A stretch of DNA of 64,000 bases, taken from the NCBI RefSeq assembly GCF_009601765.2, contig NZ_CP045699.1, forward strand, positions 2,454,766 through 2,518,765. Reading direction: 5' to 3'. The stretch comes from Vibrio algicola (lineage in GTDB: Bacteria > Pseudomonadota > Gammaproteobacteria > Enterobacterales > Vibrionaceae). Shown piece after piece: positions 13,627 to 23,241 of this stretch. A program made the position numbers and the translations under genes. Numbering within the stretch: position 1 is the first letter of the stretch; every line of letters starts with the position of its first letter. Below the pieces are notes generated by a model. That model was not told where the DNA came from. It was given only the letters and a program-made list of their open reading frames with translations, and searched no databases.

Positions 13627-14763
13627 ATGGCAGATAAGCACGTTTTAGTTTTAGGTGCTGGCCAATTGGCTCGCATGATGTCTTTAGCGGGTGCGCCACT
13701 TAATATCGATGTTTCAGCGTTTGATGTTGGCAGTGAAAAGATTGTTCACCCGCTCACCCAAAATGTCATTGGTCATGGGCTCAATAATGCCATTGCCAAA
13801 GCCGATGTGATCACCGCTGAATTTGAACACATCCCCCACTCTATTTTAGATATTTGCCAACAAAGCGGTAAATTTCGACCAACAACCCAAGCGATTAAAG
13901 CCGGTGGTGATCGTCGCATTGAAAAGCAATTGTTAGACAATGCTAATGTCGCCAATGCCAAATATGCCATCATAACCAATCGCAGCGAGTTCGATGATGC
14001 TATTACTTATGTCGGTTTGCCTATGGTATTGAAAACCGCACTAGGTGGTTACGATGGCAAAGGACAATGGCGTTTAAAAGAGACGACAGATATTGATGCT
14101 ACTTGGCATGAAATGCAGCAAAGCTTAACCGCAACCAAACATCAAGCGATTGTGGCTGAAGAATTTGTTCCGTTTCAGCGTGAAGTATCATTGGTCGGGG
14201 CTCGTCGCGCCAATGGTGAGATTGCCGTTTACCCATTAGCCGAGAATGTTCATGTCGATGGCGTGTTAAGTTTATCCACTGCGATTGATGAGCCTAAACT
14301 GCAACAACAAGCGCAGCAGATGTTCAGTGCGATTGCACAGCAACTAGATTACGTTGGGGTATTGGCGATTGAGTTCTTTGATTTAGATGGCACATTATTG
14401 GTCAATGAAATTGCCCCACGGGTGCACAATTCAGGTCACTGGACTCAACAAGGCGCAGAAGTGTGTCAATTTGAAAACCATTTGCGAGCTGTGTGCGATA
14501 TGCCACTGGGGAGCACTCAAGCGATCCGCCACGCCGCGATGATCAATATTTTAGGTCAAGATTCGCTACCGAAAGAAGTGCTGGCAATGCCAAATTGTCA
14601 TATTCACTGGTATGGCAAAGAAAAGCGTACCGGGCGTAAAATGGGTCACATTAATGTATGTGGCAACAGTCATGCTGAATTATGCCAAGCATTAAAAACC
14701 TTAATTAAGGTATTAGATGAAGCTCAATTTCCACAACTCAAACAGCATATCAACCAGTTGTGA
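13627..14763 (+). CDS. purK: N5-carboxyaminoimidazole ribonucleotide synthase
   Basis: ATP-grasp enzyme that carboxylates AIR with bicarbonate and ATP; its product is passed to PurE. 378 aa (E. coli 355). N-terminal dinucleotide-like loop [13 protein letters not shown]-binding [14 protein letters not shown] (about 137-150), metal/ATP block [25 protein letters not shown] (split near 255-278). Likely co-transcribed with purE. Its terminator lies about 450 bp downstream, beyond two repeats. Confidence 0.97.
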   Translation: MADKHVLVLGAGQLARMMSLAGAPLNIDVSAFDVGSEKIVHPLTQNVIGHGLNNAIAKADVITAEFEHIPHSILDICQQSGKFRPTTQAIKAGGDRRIEKQLLDNANVANAKYAIITNRSEFDDAITYVGLPMVLKTALGGYDGKGQWRLKETTDIDATWHEMQQSLTATKHQAIVAEEFVPFQREVSLVGARRANGEIAVYPLAENVHVDGVLSLSTAIDEPKLQQQAQQMFSAIAQQLDYVGVLAIEFFDLDGTLLVNEIAPRVHNSGHWTQQGAEVCQFENHLRAVCDMPLGSTQAIRHAAMINILGQDSLPKEVLAMPNCHIHWYGKEKRTGRKMGHINVCGNSHAELCQALKTLIKVLDEAQFPQLKQHINQL

Positions 14764-14820
14764 GTTTAAGGTGATTCAAGCTATACCGTTTCAAGATGAT
14801 ATTTTCTAAGCATATTATTC

Positions 14821-14906
14821 ATGGAGAAAAGTGTCAAAAGTGCATGGATGCACTTTTCCAAGTGCCCACGGATGGTTTAAACGCTTTTTCGGAATGGATA
14901 ATAGGG
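14821..14906. repeat. Dispersed repeat family B, copy 1
   Basis: About 86 bp matching 42945-43030 in the same orientation. Shared cores are GTGCCCAYGGAYGGTTTAAA and the hairpin AAGTGCATGGATGCACTT. Both copies lie just 3' of a gene end (purK here, glmU there). Non-coding. Confidence 0.7.
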
Positions 14907-14921
14907 TTAGGAAGCTTGCTA

Positions 14922-15184
14922 GGGGCTGTTGATCTTTCGTGGTTGTTTTTGCTGCGAATTACTGGGTTTTTATACAAGAAAGAGGCTTTGTGGTGTAGCT
15001 GGCTACACGAAAAGCCGATGACGAAGTAGAAAAGACCAACAAACGCAGCCCGAAAGGTTCGGCTAAAAGCCTTTTACTCTTCGTTAAGTCTCATTTACTT
15101 AGAATAACTAGGCTTCAATCGACTTGCCTCGATTTAAAGGCTTTTATCTCGAACAAAATTTAATCACGAAAGATCAACAGCCCC
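14922..15184. mobile_element. 263-bp MITE, copy 1
   Basis: Non-autonomous element with terminal inverted repeats GGGGCTGTTGATCTTTCGTG / CACGAAAGATCAACAGCCCC, flanked by TA on both sides. A second 263-bp copy, inverted, is at 30585-30847 and nearly identical along its whole length. Inside are further hairpins (GTGTAGCTGGCTACAC, and AAAGGCTTTT facing AAAAGCCTTT). It has no coding capacity. It sits between purK and its terminator. The parent transposon is not in the window. Confidence 0.88.
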
Positions 15185-15209
15185 TAGTATTAACACTCAA
15201 AATATAAAA

Positions 15210-15250
15210 GCTTAAAGACCCACTTAATTAAAGTGGGTCTTTTTTATTTT
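15210..15250 (+). terminator. Terminator downstream of purK (probably bidirectional)
   Basis: AAAGACCCACTT, loop AATT, AAGTGGGTCTTT with T-rich flank on both strands. It sits between the purK-side repeats and the end of the convergent zinc-finger gene, and could serve both. Confidence 0.88.
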
Positions 15251-15281
15251 ATCGAATTTAAGTTTGTTGTTGCTATTAGAA

Positions 15282-15908
15282 TTACGATTGCTGATGCTGA
15301 CACTTACGATTAGCGCACAGAATTTTAACCCCTGAAGCGAGTTTTTTTTCCACCAGCAAAGGAAAGCCACATTGCTCACAACTGCCGATCACAGGCGGTA
15401 AATTGATCGAGAATTTGCATTTCGGATAAGCATTACAAGCATAAAAGCTTTTACCATAGCGAGATTGGCGTTCCACCAAATTGCCTGCATCTTTGGCCGT
15501 CGCGTGGCTTTGCAAACATTCAGGACACGGAATATTGGCTTGAGGCGCTTGATTAGGCTCGGATTGATCCATCGAAGCAATATGATGACACTGCGGAAAC
15601 CGACTGCACCCAATAAACATACCATAGCGACCTTGACGCAACACCAACTCACCTTGCAAGGCGGCATCTTCTTTCTGGGCACATTCAGGGCAAGCAACCC
15701 CTAATTCTTTAACAATATGGCCATCATTTTGATGCAATGGCCGAATGTAGTCACATTGTGGATATTGTTTACAACCAAGAAAAGGACCATGCTTACCATG
15801 ACGCAAGTGCAATTCGCCTTGCAGGGTATCGCCACATTGTGGGCATACCTCGTGCTCTAACCCATGCTCATGATTAGAAAATAGTTGCGTGTCGATTTTA
15901 CTACTCAT
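15282..15908 (-). CDS. Topoisomerase I zinc-ribbon repeat protein (YrdD-like)
   Basis: Protein made of topoisomerase-I C-terminal type zinc ribbons without a topoisomerase domain. Four Cys4 units follow in order, starting CPQCGD, CPECAQ, CPECLQ and CEQCGF; each of the first three continues to a G-x-F/Y-x-x-C-x-x-x-P-x-C half. Probably DNA-binding; function unproven. The start at 15908 (MSSKID, 208 aa) is chosen because the in-frame Met at 15953 has no ribosome-binding site; the upstream start would give 223 aa. E. coli YrdD has the same domain and locus. Last gene of the lysM-dprA-smg unit. Confidence 0.88.
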   Translation of the reverse strand: MSSKIDTQLFSNHEHGLEHEVCPQCGDTLQGELHLRHGKHGPFLGCKQYPQCDYIRPLHQNDGHIVKELGVACPECAQKEDAALQGELVLRQGRYGMFIGCSRFPQCHHIASMDQSEPNQAPQANIPCPECLQSHATAKDAGNLVERQSRYGKSFYACNAYPKCKFSINLPPVIGSCEQCGFPLLVEKKLASGVKILCANRKCQHQQS

Positions 15909-15964
15909 ACTTAACTCAAGATAATTAATATTGCAGTGATGTGATAAGTGCATGAATGAAGAGT

Positions 15965-16435
15965 TTAATGAAGAACACCTTGTTCAGAAGATGCCAGTAG
16001 TTCTTCCATTTGCGTGTACGCACTTTCATTACCGGGTACGTTAAACAACACCATTAAGATCACCCACTTCAGGTCATCTAAAATAAATTCTTGCGTCTCT
16101 AACCCCATCACCCGATCGATAACCATTTCACGCGTTTCTGTGGTTAACACTTTGACTTGCTCGAGGAACAAGATAAAGCCTCGGCAAATAACATCAATAC
16201 GTAACATTTCTTCAGGCGTGTAAATACGGATCGATAACGCTGAACTAGTAGCGATTTTCGCGCCATCTGCTTGCTGCAGTGCCGCTAAGCCCTCTAACCA
16301 ATGTAGCGCTTTATAAATTTCTTGTTGGTGAAACCCTGCGCGTAGTAACTCATCTTCAAGTTCATCTTGATCGATAGTTAAGTCTGCATCGCTATGAATA
16401 TAGGTTTCAAACAAATACATCAGAATGTCCATCAT
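15965..16435 (-). CDS. smg: Smg family protein
   Basis: Smg (156 aa; 157 in E. coli), the DUF494 protein encoded after dprA in many gammaproteobacteria. The whole chain aligns by eye with E. coli Smg: N-terminal [15 protein letters not shown], central [24 protein letters not shown] and C-terminal [18 protein letters not shown] and QMEELL blocks. Function unknown. No membrane segment or signal peptide. Confidence 0.94.
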   Translation of the reverse strand: MMDILMYLFETYIHSDADLTIDQDELEDELLRAGFHQQEIYKALHWLEGLAALQQADGAKIATSSALSIRIYTPEEMLRIDVICRGFILFLEQVKVLTTETREMVIDRVMGLETQEFILDDLKWVILMVLFNVPGNESAYTQMEELLASSEQGVLH

Positions 16436-16459
16436 AGCTTTACCCTCCGCTTACAGAAC

Positions 16460-17602
16460 TTATTTGGGTCTACTATTAAGGATATAACCCCCAGGGACAG
16501 ATGCAACATAACCACTCAATTCGAGCTCCAGTATTTGCATCATCACTTCGTGTACTGGTATATGGGTCCTTTGAGCCAAAATATCAACTGGGGTTGGTTC
16601 ATTTCCTACGTTAGCTAACAGTTCGGCAAATGGCAATGATCCGCTGAGAGTATTTTCGCAGGAGCTTTCCTTTTCAATCTCAAAAGCAAAGCTTGGTTGC
16701 GTCGGGGTCGTTATGATAGATGACCGGTCTAGTTGTGGTTGGATTTCATCAATAATATCTTGCGCTGAACACACTAAACTCGCGCCCTGTTGGATCAATC
16801 CATTACTGCCAGCGTGACCGGCTTGATAAATCGATCCTGGTAAGGCAAACACCTCTCGATTTTGCTCTAACGCATAACGAGCAGTGATAAGCGAACCACT
16901 ACGCTCCGCCGCCTCCACCACTAACACCCCAAGTGATAAACCGCTGACAATACGGTTACGACGAGGAAAGTATTCAGCGCGAGGCTTGGTATCAGGCCGA
17001 AACTCTGACACCAAAGCGCCTTCGGATTCTAAAATGCGTTGCGCTAAACCTTTATGACGCGCGGGATAGATTTGGTCAACACCAGAACCCAGCACCGCAA
17101 CCGTCTCTCCCTTGGCTTGCAATGCACCATCGTGAGCATGACCATCAATGCCTAATGCTAAGCCACTGGTCACCGTCAAGCCATGCTCAGCTAATTGGTA
17201 CCCAAACTCACGCGCAGCGCGCAAGCCATCCATACTGGCATTACGACTACCAACCATTGCGATTTGTGGATGAATTAACGCATCAATATTACCTTTGACG
17301 AATAATACCGGCGGGTGAGAGGACATTTGTAGCAATAACGGAGGGTAAGTCTGATCAAGCGGAGTGATAATATGATTACCTTGCGCTTGATACCAAGTGA
17401 GGCAAGCATCAACCTCGGGGTGAGATTGCTGTTGAATAAATTGGATTTGAGCGGGCTTTAATTTTAAATTTTGTAATTCGAGCGTATTGTACGCCACAAT
17501 ATTCTCTGGTGAATCTATCCTCAATAGGCGAGACAAACTGACCCCGCCTAATTGAGGTGTAAAACTTAAAATCAACCATGCTGCCAGTTGAGATTCAGTC
17601 AT
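16460..17602 (-). CDS. dprA: DNA-processing protein DprA
   Basis: DprA (Smf) binds incoming single-stranded DNA in natural transformation and loads RecA. 380 aa. The Rossmann-like core is intact: VGSRNASMDGLRAAREFG, TSGLALGIDGHAHDGAL, VAVLGSGVDQIYPARH, FPRRNRIVSGLS and SGSLITARYALEQNREVFALPG. A C-terminal winged-helix region (about 320-380) follows. Its ATG overlaps the lysM-gene stop by one base (TAATG). Together with comM in this window it suggests competence genes are kept. Confidence 0.97.
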   Translation of the reverse strand: MTESQLAAWLILSFTPQLGGVSLSRLLRIDSPENIVAYNTLELQNLKLKPAQIQFIQQQSHPEVDACLTWYQAQGNHIITPLDQTYPPLLLQMSSHPPVLFVKGNIDALIHPQIAMVGSRNASMDGLRAAREFGYQLAEHGLTVTSGLALGIDGHAHDGALQAKGETVAVLGSGVDQIYPARHKGLAQRILESEGALVSEFRPDTKPRAEYFPRRNRIVSGLSLGVLVVEAAERSGSLITARYALEQNREVFALPGSIYQAGHAGSNGLIQQGASLVCSAQDIIDEIQPQLDRSSIITTPTQPSFAFEIEKESSCENTLSGSLPFAELLANVGNEPTPVDILAQRTHIPVHEVMMQILELELSGYVASVPGGYILNSRPK

Positions 17603-18747
17603 TACGATGGATAGTTAACCGTTGTATCATCATTATTTTTATTCACTATCGGTAATGCAGACGGATCATTGGCAGCAGGCGAAACCGCAATGCTATCTTC
17701 TTTGATCGGCTCATCACTTTGAGTAATTAACGCCAAACTAAATTTAGCATAAGGACGAATAACCACCATTTCACCTATGGTCACAGGCGGTAAATCAATG
17801 CGCTTACCACTATTAAAGAACTTACCATCTTCATAGTAATACTCACCTTTTTTGCCATATACCACCGAGCCAAATTTAGCCAAATTGAACATGCTACCTT
17901 GCACTAAGCCATCATCACTGCCGCGGTCAATGATCACAACTTGATTGACAGACATAAAGGCATGGTTATCCATTGAACCTTTAACGTTAGCCACTAAACC
18001 CACAGGGGCTGGTGTTGGCTCAAATACAGTCGATAGAGTTAAATCCTCACCAAAAACTGGCAATGCAATATCATTAAGCTTTATTTCTTGATACTGCTTA
18101 GTCACTTGCAAACCGCTGTACTTAGCTGATTTTTCTTTTAATTCAGCGTCTGCCACAATGCGCAAAGAGAAGGCACTCGCTTTTACATCATCACCACTAC
18201 GATCATATTCTTCCACGATGCGATAGATAGACCATTTTTCATTGGTGGCACTAGCATCGATATAAATACGCTCATTGGCACTTAAGAACTTACGCCCCTC
18301 ACTGGTGCCTAGCACTCGGGTGGCAACTTGCTTATCGTCTTCCGTTAATAATTGATCAGACTTTAAATAAGGAACAACGAGCCCATCTTTTAAGGCAGAA
18401 ATAGCAACTTTGTCTTGTTTGCGTACTTGAGGGCCAATTTTTTTCATTGGTTTTAAGCTTAATAACGGCTGACCATTCACCCAAGTCAGAGTCAATTTGT
18501 CACCAGGGTAAATCAAGTGAGGGTTATTAATATCTGGATTGACTTGCCACAATCTTGGCCACAACCATGGACTATCTAAAAATAACTCGGAAATATCCCA
18601 TAAAGTATCCCCTTTTTTCACAGTGTAAGTTTGTGGTGCCCCTTCTTTTAATGACAGCGGTTTTTGGGTGGTTGTGGCGGCAACCACAGAGAAGCTAACC
18701 ACGATAAAAGCAAATAATTGAAGTATAAAACGCATAGTTTTTGGCAT
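17602..18747 (-). CDS. Secreted LysM-domain protein
   Basis: 381 aa from the start chosen at 18747 (MPKTMRF), which has AAGAAGGG upstream; an earlier in-frame start would put 14 residues before the signal peptide. Signal peptide 1-25 (hydrophobic FILQLFAFIVVSFSVVAA). A LysM peptidoglycan-binding motif follows at about 40-85 (YTVKKGDTLWDISE...YPGDKL). The rest is a large conserved domain without catalytic motifs that I recognise. Probably a periplasmic envelope protein; homologues sit between dprA and def in vibrios. Confidence 0.9.
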   Translation of the reverse strand: MPKTMRFILQLFAFIVVSFSVVAATTTQKPLSLKEGAPQTYTVKKGDTLWDISELFLDSPWLWPRLWQVNPDINNPHLIYPGDKLTLTWVNGQPLLSLKPMKKIGPQVRKQDKVAISALKDGLVVPYLKSDQLLTEDDKQVATRVLGTSEGRKFLSANERIYIDASATNEKWSIYRIVEEYDRSGDDVKASAFSLRIVADAELKEKSAKYSGLQVTKQYQEIKLNDIALPVFGEDLTLSTVFEPTPAPVGLVANVKGSMDNHAFMSVNQVVIIDRGSDDGLVQGSMFNLAKFGSVVYGKKGEYYYEDGKFFNSGKRIDLPPVTIGEMVVIRPYAKFSLALITQSDEPIKEDSIAVSPAANDPSALPIVNKNNDDTTVNYPS

Positions 18748-18878
18748 GACCCTTCTTTCCTTGGTCGAAATATTGTCCCTTAATGTCATTCGATGCTGTC
18801 ATTTAGCTTGTAAAATGTCTAGAATTGCACCCATAAGGTTTAAGCTGTTTTCGGCACAGTTCAATATTTCGAGTGTAT

Positions 18879-19394
18879 ATGTCTGTATTACAAGTGTTAA
18901 CATTCCCAGATGATCGCCTTCGCACCGTTGCGAAGCCGGTTGAAAAAGTCACCCCAGAGCTGCAAACGTTCATCGATGACATGATTGAAACCATGTATGT
19001 TGAAGAGGGTATCGGCCTTGCGGCAACTCAAGTTGATTTTCATCAGCGTATTGTGGTGATCGATGTTTCTGATGAACGCGATCAACCTATGGTGCTTATC
19101 AATCCAGAAATTATCGCCAAAAGCGGTGACGATGGCATTGAAGAAGGCTGCCTATCGGTTCCTGGCGCGCGCGGTTTAGTGCCACGCTCGGCGGAAGTCA
19201 CGGTAAAAGCATTAAATCGCGAAGGTGAAGAATTCACTTTTGAAGCGGATGATTTATTAGCGATTTGTGTTCAACATGAACTTGACCATTTAAAAGGTAA
19301 GTTATTTGTTGATTATCTCTCGCCATTAAAGCGTAAGCGTATTCAAGATAAGCTCACTAAAATAAAACGCTTTAACGAGAAACAAGATAAGTAA
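18879..19394 (+). CDS. def: Peptide deformylase
   Basis: Def removes the N-formyl group from nascent proteins; Fe2+ metalloprotease-like. 171 aa from ATG 18879, which aligns with E. coli MSVLQVL; a GTG two codons upstream is the alternative. All three motifs are present: [10 protein letters not shown] (42-51), EEGCLSV (88-94, Cys91) and QHELDH (132-137, His133/Glu134/His137). It is divergent from the LysM gene and followed by fmt, its functional partner. Confidence 0.98.
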   Translation: MSVLQVLTFPDDRLRTVAKPVEKVTPELQTFIDDMIETMYVEEGIGLAATQVDFHQRIVVIDVSDERDQPMVLINPEIIAKSGDDGIEEGCLSVPGARGLVPRSAEVTVKALNREGEEFTFEADDLLAICVQHELDHLKGKLFVDYLSPLKRKRIQDKLTKIKRFNEKQDK

Positions 19395-19429
19395 CCACAG
19401 CACGACCAATTAATAAAAGGAACACTAGC

Positions 19430-20413
19430 TTGAGTCAGTCTTTAAGAATTGTCTTTGCAGGTACTCCGGATTTCGCCGCCCGTCACTTGGCGGCGTTGTT
19501 GTCTTCGGAGCATGAGATTATTGGGGTTTATACCCAGCCAGATCGCCCAGCCGGTCGTGGTAAAAAACTAACGGCCAGCCCAGTAAAATCGCTCGCGCTA
19601 GAGCATGATATTACAGTGCTGCAACCAGAAAACTTTAAATCTGATGATGCCAAGCAACAACTAAAAGATCTCAATGCCGATTTAATGGTCGTAGTCGCTT
19701 ATGGCTTATTGCTCCCTCAAGTGGTGTTAGATACCCCACGTTTAGGTTGCATTAACGTCCATGGTTCTATTTTGCCACGTTGGCGCGGTGCGGCTCCAAT
19801 CCAGCGTTCTATTTGGGCTGGTGATGAGCAAACCGGCGTGACCATTATGCAAATGGATCTTGGCCTCGATACTGGCGATATGCTGTCCGTTGCCACTTTG
19901 CCAATTGAAGATACCGATACCAGTGCTTCCATGTACGACAAGTTAGCTCAGTTAGGGCCAACCGCCTTAATAGATTGCTTAAGCGATATTGCTACTGGTC
20001 AAATTTCGCCAATAAAACAAAATGATGAGCACGCAAATTACGCTAAAAAACTCAGTAAAGAAGAAGCCAAAATTAACTGGCATGATGATGCTGAACATAT
20101 TGAGCGTTGCGTGCGTGCTTTTAACCCTTGGCCTATGAGTTTTTTTTCTATTGAAGAGAATGATAGTAAAGAAAATCAAGTCAAACAGCACAACATCAAG
20201 GTGTGGCAATCGCGAGTTACTGCATCAAGCGCAAATAGTCAGCACACACCAGGACAAATTATCCAAGCGGATAAAACCGGTATCTATATCGCCACAGGTA
20301 ACGATGTGCTGATTTTAGAGCAACTGCAAGTGCCGGGTAAAAAAGCGATGTCAGTACAAGATATTCTTAACTCCCGAGCCAGTTGGTTTGAAGTTGGCTC
20401 ACAGCTTTGTTGA
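19430..20413 (+). CDS. fmt: Methionyl-tRNA formyltransferase
   Basis: Fmt formylates Met-tRNAi with 10-formyl-THF. 327 aa. The N-terminal formyltransferase domain has [19 protein letters not shown], with the catalytic Asn109, His111 and, in GLDTGD near 147, Asp. The linker loop [13 protein letters not shown] (41-53) binds the tRNA acceptor. A C-terminal OB-like domain follows from about 205. The start is TTG, placed after AAAGGAACA. It lies 35 bp after def. Confidence 0.97.
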   Translation: MSQSLRIVFAGTPDFAARHLAALLSSEHEIIGVYTQPDRPAGRGKKLTASPVKSLALEHDITVLQPENFKSDDAKQQLKDLNADLMVVVAYGLLLPQVVLDTPRLGCINVHGSILPRWRGAAPIQRSIWAGDEQTGVTIMQMDLGLDTGDMLSVATLPIEDTDTSASMYDKLAQLGPTALIDCLSDIATGQISPIKQNDEHANYAKKLSKEEAKINWHDDAEHIERCVRAFNPWPMSFFSIEENDSKENQVKQHNIKVWQSRVTASSANSQHTPGQIIQADKTGIYIATGNDVLILEQLQVPGKKAMSVQDILNSRASWFEVGSQLC

Positions 20414-20502
20414 TTTGAACGATCAATAATGACATTTACTTAGGCGTGCTCAAAGCTATTGCGCAGCCTTCTACTCTTTTTCTATAAATTTCGGTATATC
20501 TC

Positions 20503-21780
20503 ATGAATGTTCGCGCAGCTGCTGCTAATGCTCTATTTCAAGTTGTCGATAAAGGCCACTCACTTTCACACGCGTTACCTGCCGCTCAAAAAACCATTAA
20601 GCCGCGTGATCATGCTCTGCTACAAGAAATTTGTTACGGCGCACTACGCTACCTACCGCGTTTAGAGTCGATCGCCAATGAATTGATGGATAAACCATTA
20701 ACCGGCAAAAAGCGCGTTTTCCACCACCTTATTTTGGTCGGAATTTATCAGCTTAGCTTTATGCGTATTCCTTCTCACGCCGCAGTTGCTGAAACAGTTG
20801 AAGCAACAAAAACTCTACGCGGTCCAAGCTTAAGTGGTTTGATCAATGCAGTGTTACGCAGTTATTTACGCGATCAAGAAGCGTTAGATGAAAAAGCCGT
20901 CAGCCACAATGCGGGTAAATATGGTCACCCAGGTTGGTTATTGAAATTACTGCAAGAAAGCTACCCACAACAATGGGAGCAGCTAATTGAAGCCAACAAC
21001 AGCAAAGCGCCAATGTGGTTACGCGTCAACCGCAAGCACCATACGCGTGAGCAATACCTTGAACTGCTTGATAGCGAAGCGATTGAATACACCCTTCACT
21101 CTGAAGCAGATGATGCCATCAAACTGGCCTCACCTTGTGATGTCACTTTACTGCCAGGCTTTAGCCAAGGTTGGGTATCAGTACAAGATGCCGCCGCTCA
21201 ATTATCAGTTAACTTCTTACAACCTCAAGATGGTGAGCTGATCTTAGATTGTTGCGCCGCACCAGGTGGTAAAACTGCGCATATTCTCGAGCATACTGAA
21301 AATACCGAAGTAGTGGCGATTGATTGCGACGTCAACCGCTTAGATCGCGTTTACGATAACCTGCAACGTCTGCAGTTACGTGCCGATGTAATTTGTGGCG
21401 ATGCACGCTATCCCGAAGAGTGGTGGAGCGGCAATAAATTTGACCGTATCTTACTTGATGCTCCTTGTTCGGCGACCGGCGTTATTCGTCGTCACCCTGA
21501 TATTAAATGGTTGCGTCGCGCCACCGATATTGAAGCATTGGCCGAATTACAAAGTGAAATATTTGATGCAATGTGGCGTCAACTTAAAGTCGGTGGCACC
21601 TTAGTGTATGCCACTTGCTCAATCACCCCACAAGAAAACTGTCAGCAAGTGAGTGCCTTCTTACAGCGCACCAGTGATGCGCAGTTAATTGGCTCGGAGG
21701 TTGAGAATCCAGGCCGTCAAATTCTACCGGGTGAAGAAGATATGGATGGCTTCTATTACGCGGTATTGCGCAAAGCATAA
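20503..21780 (+). CDS. rsmB: 16S rRNA m5C967 methyltransferase
   Basis: RsmB (Sun/Fmu) methylates C967 of 16S rRNA using SAM. 425 aa. A NusB-like N-terminal domain (about 1-140, [19 protein letters not shown]) precedes the methyltransferase core: [12 protein letters not shown] (near 250), [18 protein letters not shown] (near 320, with the release cysteine) and [10 protein letters not shown] (near 370, nucleophile cysteine). It is in the def-fmt-rsmB-trkA-trkH string. Confidence 0.97.
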   Translation: MNVRAAAANALFQVVDKGHSLSHALPAAQKTIKPRDHALLQEICYGALRYLPRLESIANELMDKPLTGKKRVFHHLILVGIYQLSFMRIPSHAAVAETVEATKTLRGPSLSGLINAVLRSYLRDQEALDEKAVSHNAGKYGHPGWLLKLLQESYPQQWEQLIEANNSKAPMWLRVNRKHHTREQYLELLDSEAIEYTLHSEADDAIKLASPCDVTLLPGFSQGWVSVQDAAAQLSVNFLQPQDGELILDCCAAPGGKTAHILEHTENTEVVAIDCDVNRLDRVYDNLQRLQLRADVICGDARYPEEWWSGNKFDRILLDAPCSATGVIRRHPDIKWLRRATDIEALAELQSEIFDAMWRQLKVGGTLVYATCSITPQENCQQVSAFLQRTSDAQLIGSEVENPGRQILPGEEDMDGFYYAVLRKA

Positions 21781-21846
21781 GCTTATCGCTAACAATTGAT
21801 ATTGATACGAGCTCAAGGTTGAGCGCAAAACAGGTAAACGCACGTT

Positions 21847-23223
21847 ATGAAAATCATTATTCTTGGAGCTGGCCAAGTAGGCGGCACTTTAGCTGAAAAC
21901 TTAGTAGGCGAAAATAACGACATCACTGTGGTCGATCGCAATACCGATCGCCTGCGTGAGCTGCAAGATAAATACGACTTACGTGTAGTTAATGGTTATG
22001 CCAGCCACCCCGACACTTTGCGCGAAGCTGGGGCGCAAGATGCCGATATGTTGGTCGCCGTCACCAACTCTGACGAAACCAATATGGCGGCTTGCCAAGT
22101 GGCGTTTACCTTATTTAATACCCCAAGCCGAATTGCTCGTATTCGTTCGCCAGAATATCTAGCCGAAAAAGATACCTTATTCCAATCAGGTGCAATTCCT
22201 GTTGATCATTTAATCGCACCGGAAGAGTTAGTGACCAGTTATATTGAACGTTTAATTCAATATCCCGGCGCTTTGCAAGTGGTCAGTTTTGCTGACAGCA
22301 AGGTAAGCTTAGTGGCGGTAAAAGCTTATTACGGTGGGCCATTGGTGGGTAACGCATTATCAGCACTGCGTGAACACATGCCACACATTGATACTCGCGT
22401 GGCGGCTATTTTCCGTCAAGGTCGTCCTATTCGTCCACAAGGCACCACCATTATTGAAGCCGATGATGAAGTATTCTTTGTGGCGGCCAGTAATCATATC
22501 CGCGCAGTGATGAGTGAACTGCAACGACTGGAGAAAAACTACCGGCGTATTATGATTGTCGGGGGCGGTAATATCGGTTCTAGCCTGGCTAAACGTTTAG
22601 AAAAAGATTACAGCGTCAAACTGATCGAGCGCAGTTATCAGCGCGCAGAACAGCTATCAGAAGAGCTTGAAAATACCATCGTATTTTGTGGTGATGCTGC
22701 CGATCAAGAATTACTTAATGAAGAAAACATCGATCAAGTGGATGTGTTTATTGCGCTCACCAATGAAGATGAAACCAATATCATGTCGGCAATGCTGGCC
22801 AAACGCTTAGGTGCCAAGAAAGTGATGGTGCTTATCCAGCGCAGTGCTTATGTCGACTTAGTGCAAGGAGGCGTGATTGATGTGGCGATTTCACCACAAC
22901 AAGCCACCATTTCTGCACTCTTAACCCATGTACGTCGCGCCGATATTGTTAATGTCTCGTCTCTACGCCGCGGTGCAGCCGAAGCGATTGAAGCGATTGC
23001 TCATGGTGATGAAACCACCTCAAAAGTAGTGGGCAAAGCCATCAGTGATATCAAATTGCCACCGGGTACCACCATTGGCGCTATCGTTCGTGGCGAAGAA
23101 GTCTTAATTGCCCATGACCGGACCGTGATAGAACAAGATGATCATGTGGTGATGTTCTTAGTGGATAAAAAATACGTGTCCGATGTGGAAAGATTGTTCC
23201 AACCTAGTCCATTCTTTTTATAA
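21847..23223 (+). CDS. trkA: Trk K+ uptake regulator TrkA
   Basis: Cytoplasmic NAD(H)-binding regulatory subunit of the Trk potassium system. 458 aa in two tandem RCK modules. The first Rossmann loop is [15 protein letters not shown] (5-19) and the second [15 protein letters not shown] (about 236-250); each is followed by a TrkA-C domain. It gates TrkH, encoded 18 bp downstream. Confidence 0.98.
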   Translation: MKIIILGAGQVGGTLAENLVGENNDITVVDRNTDRLRELQDKYDLRVVNGYASHPDTLREAGAQDADMLVAVTNSDETNMAACQVAFTLFNTPSRIARIRSPEYLAEKDTLFQSGAIPVDHLIAPEELVTSYIERLIQYPGALQVVSFADSKVSLVAVKAYYGGPLVGNALSALREHMPHIDTRVAAIFRQGRPIRPQGTTIIEADDEVFFVAASNHIRAVMSELQRLEKNYRRIMIVGGGNIGSSLAKRLEKDYSVKLIERSYQRAEQLSEELENTIVFCGDAADQELLNEENIDQVDVFIALTNEDETNIMSAMLAKRLGAKKVMVLIQRSAYVDLVQGGVIDVAISPQQATISALLTHVRRADIVNVSSLRRGAAEAIEAIAHGDETTSKVVGKAISDIKLPPGTTIGAIVRGEEVLIAHDRTVIEQDDHVVMFLVDKKYVSDVERLFQPSPFFL

Positions 23224-23241
23224 CAAGGCCTGAACTATACC

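Noticed and set aside
14796..15029. 77-codon plus-strand frame after purK
   Set aside because: It runs from a family B repeat into the MITE; coding is incidental.
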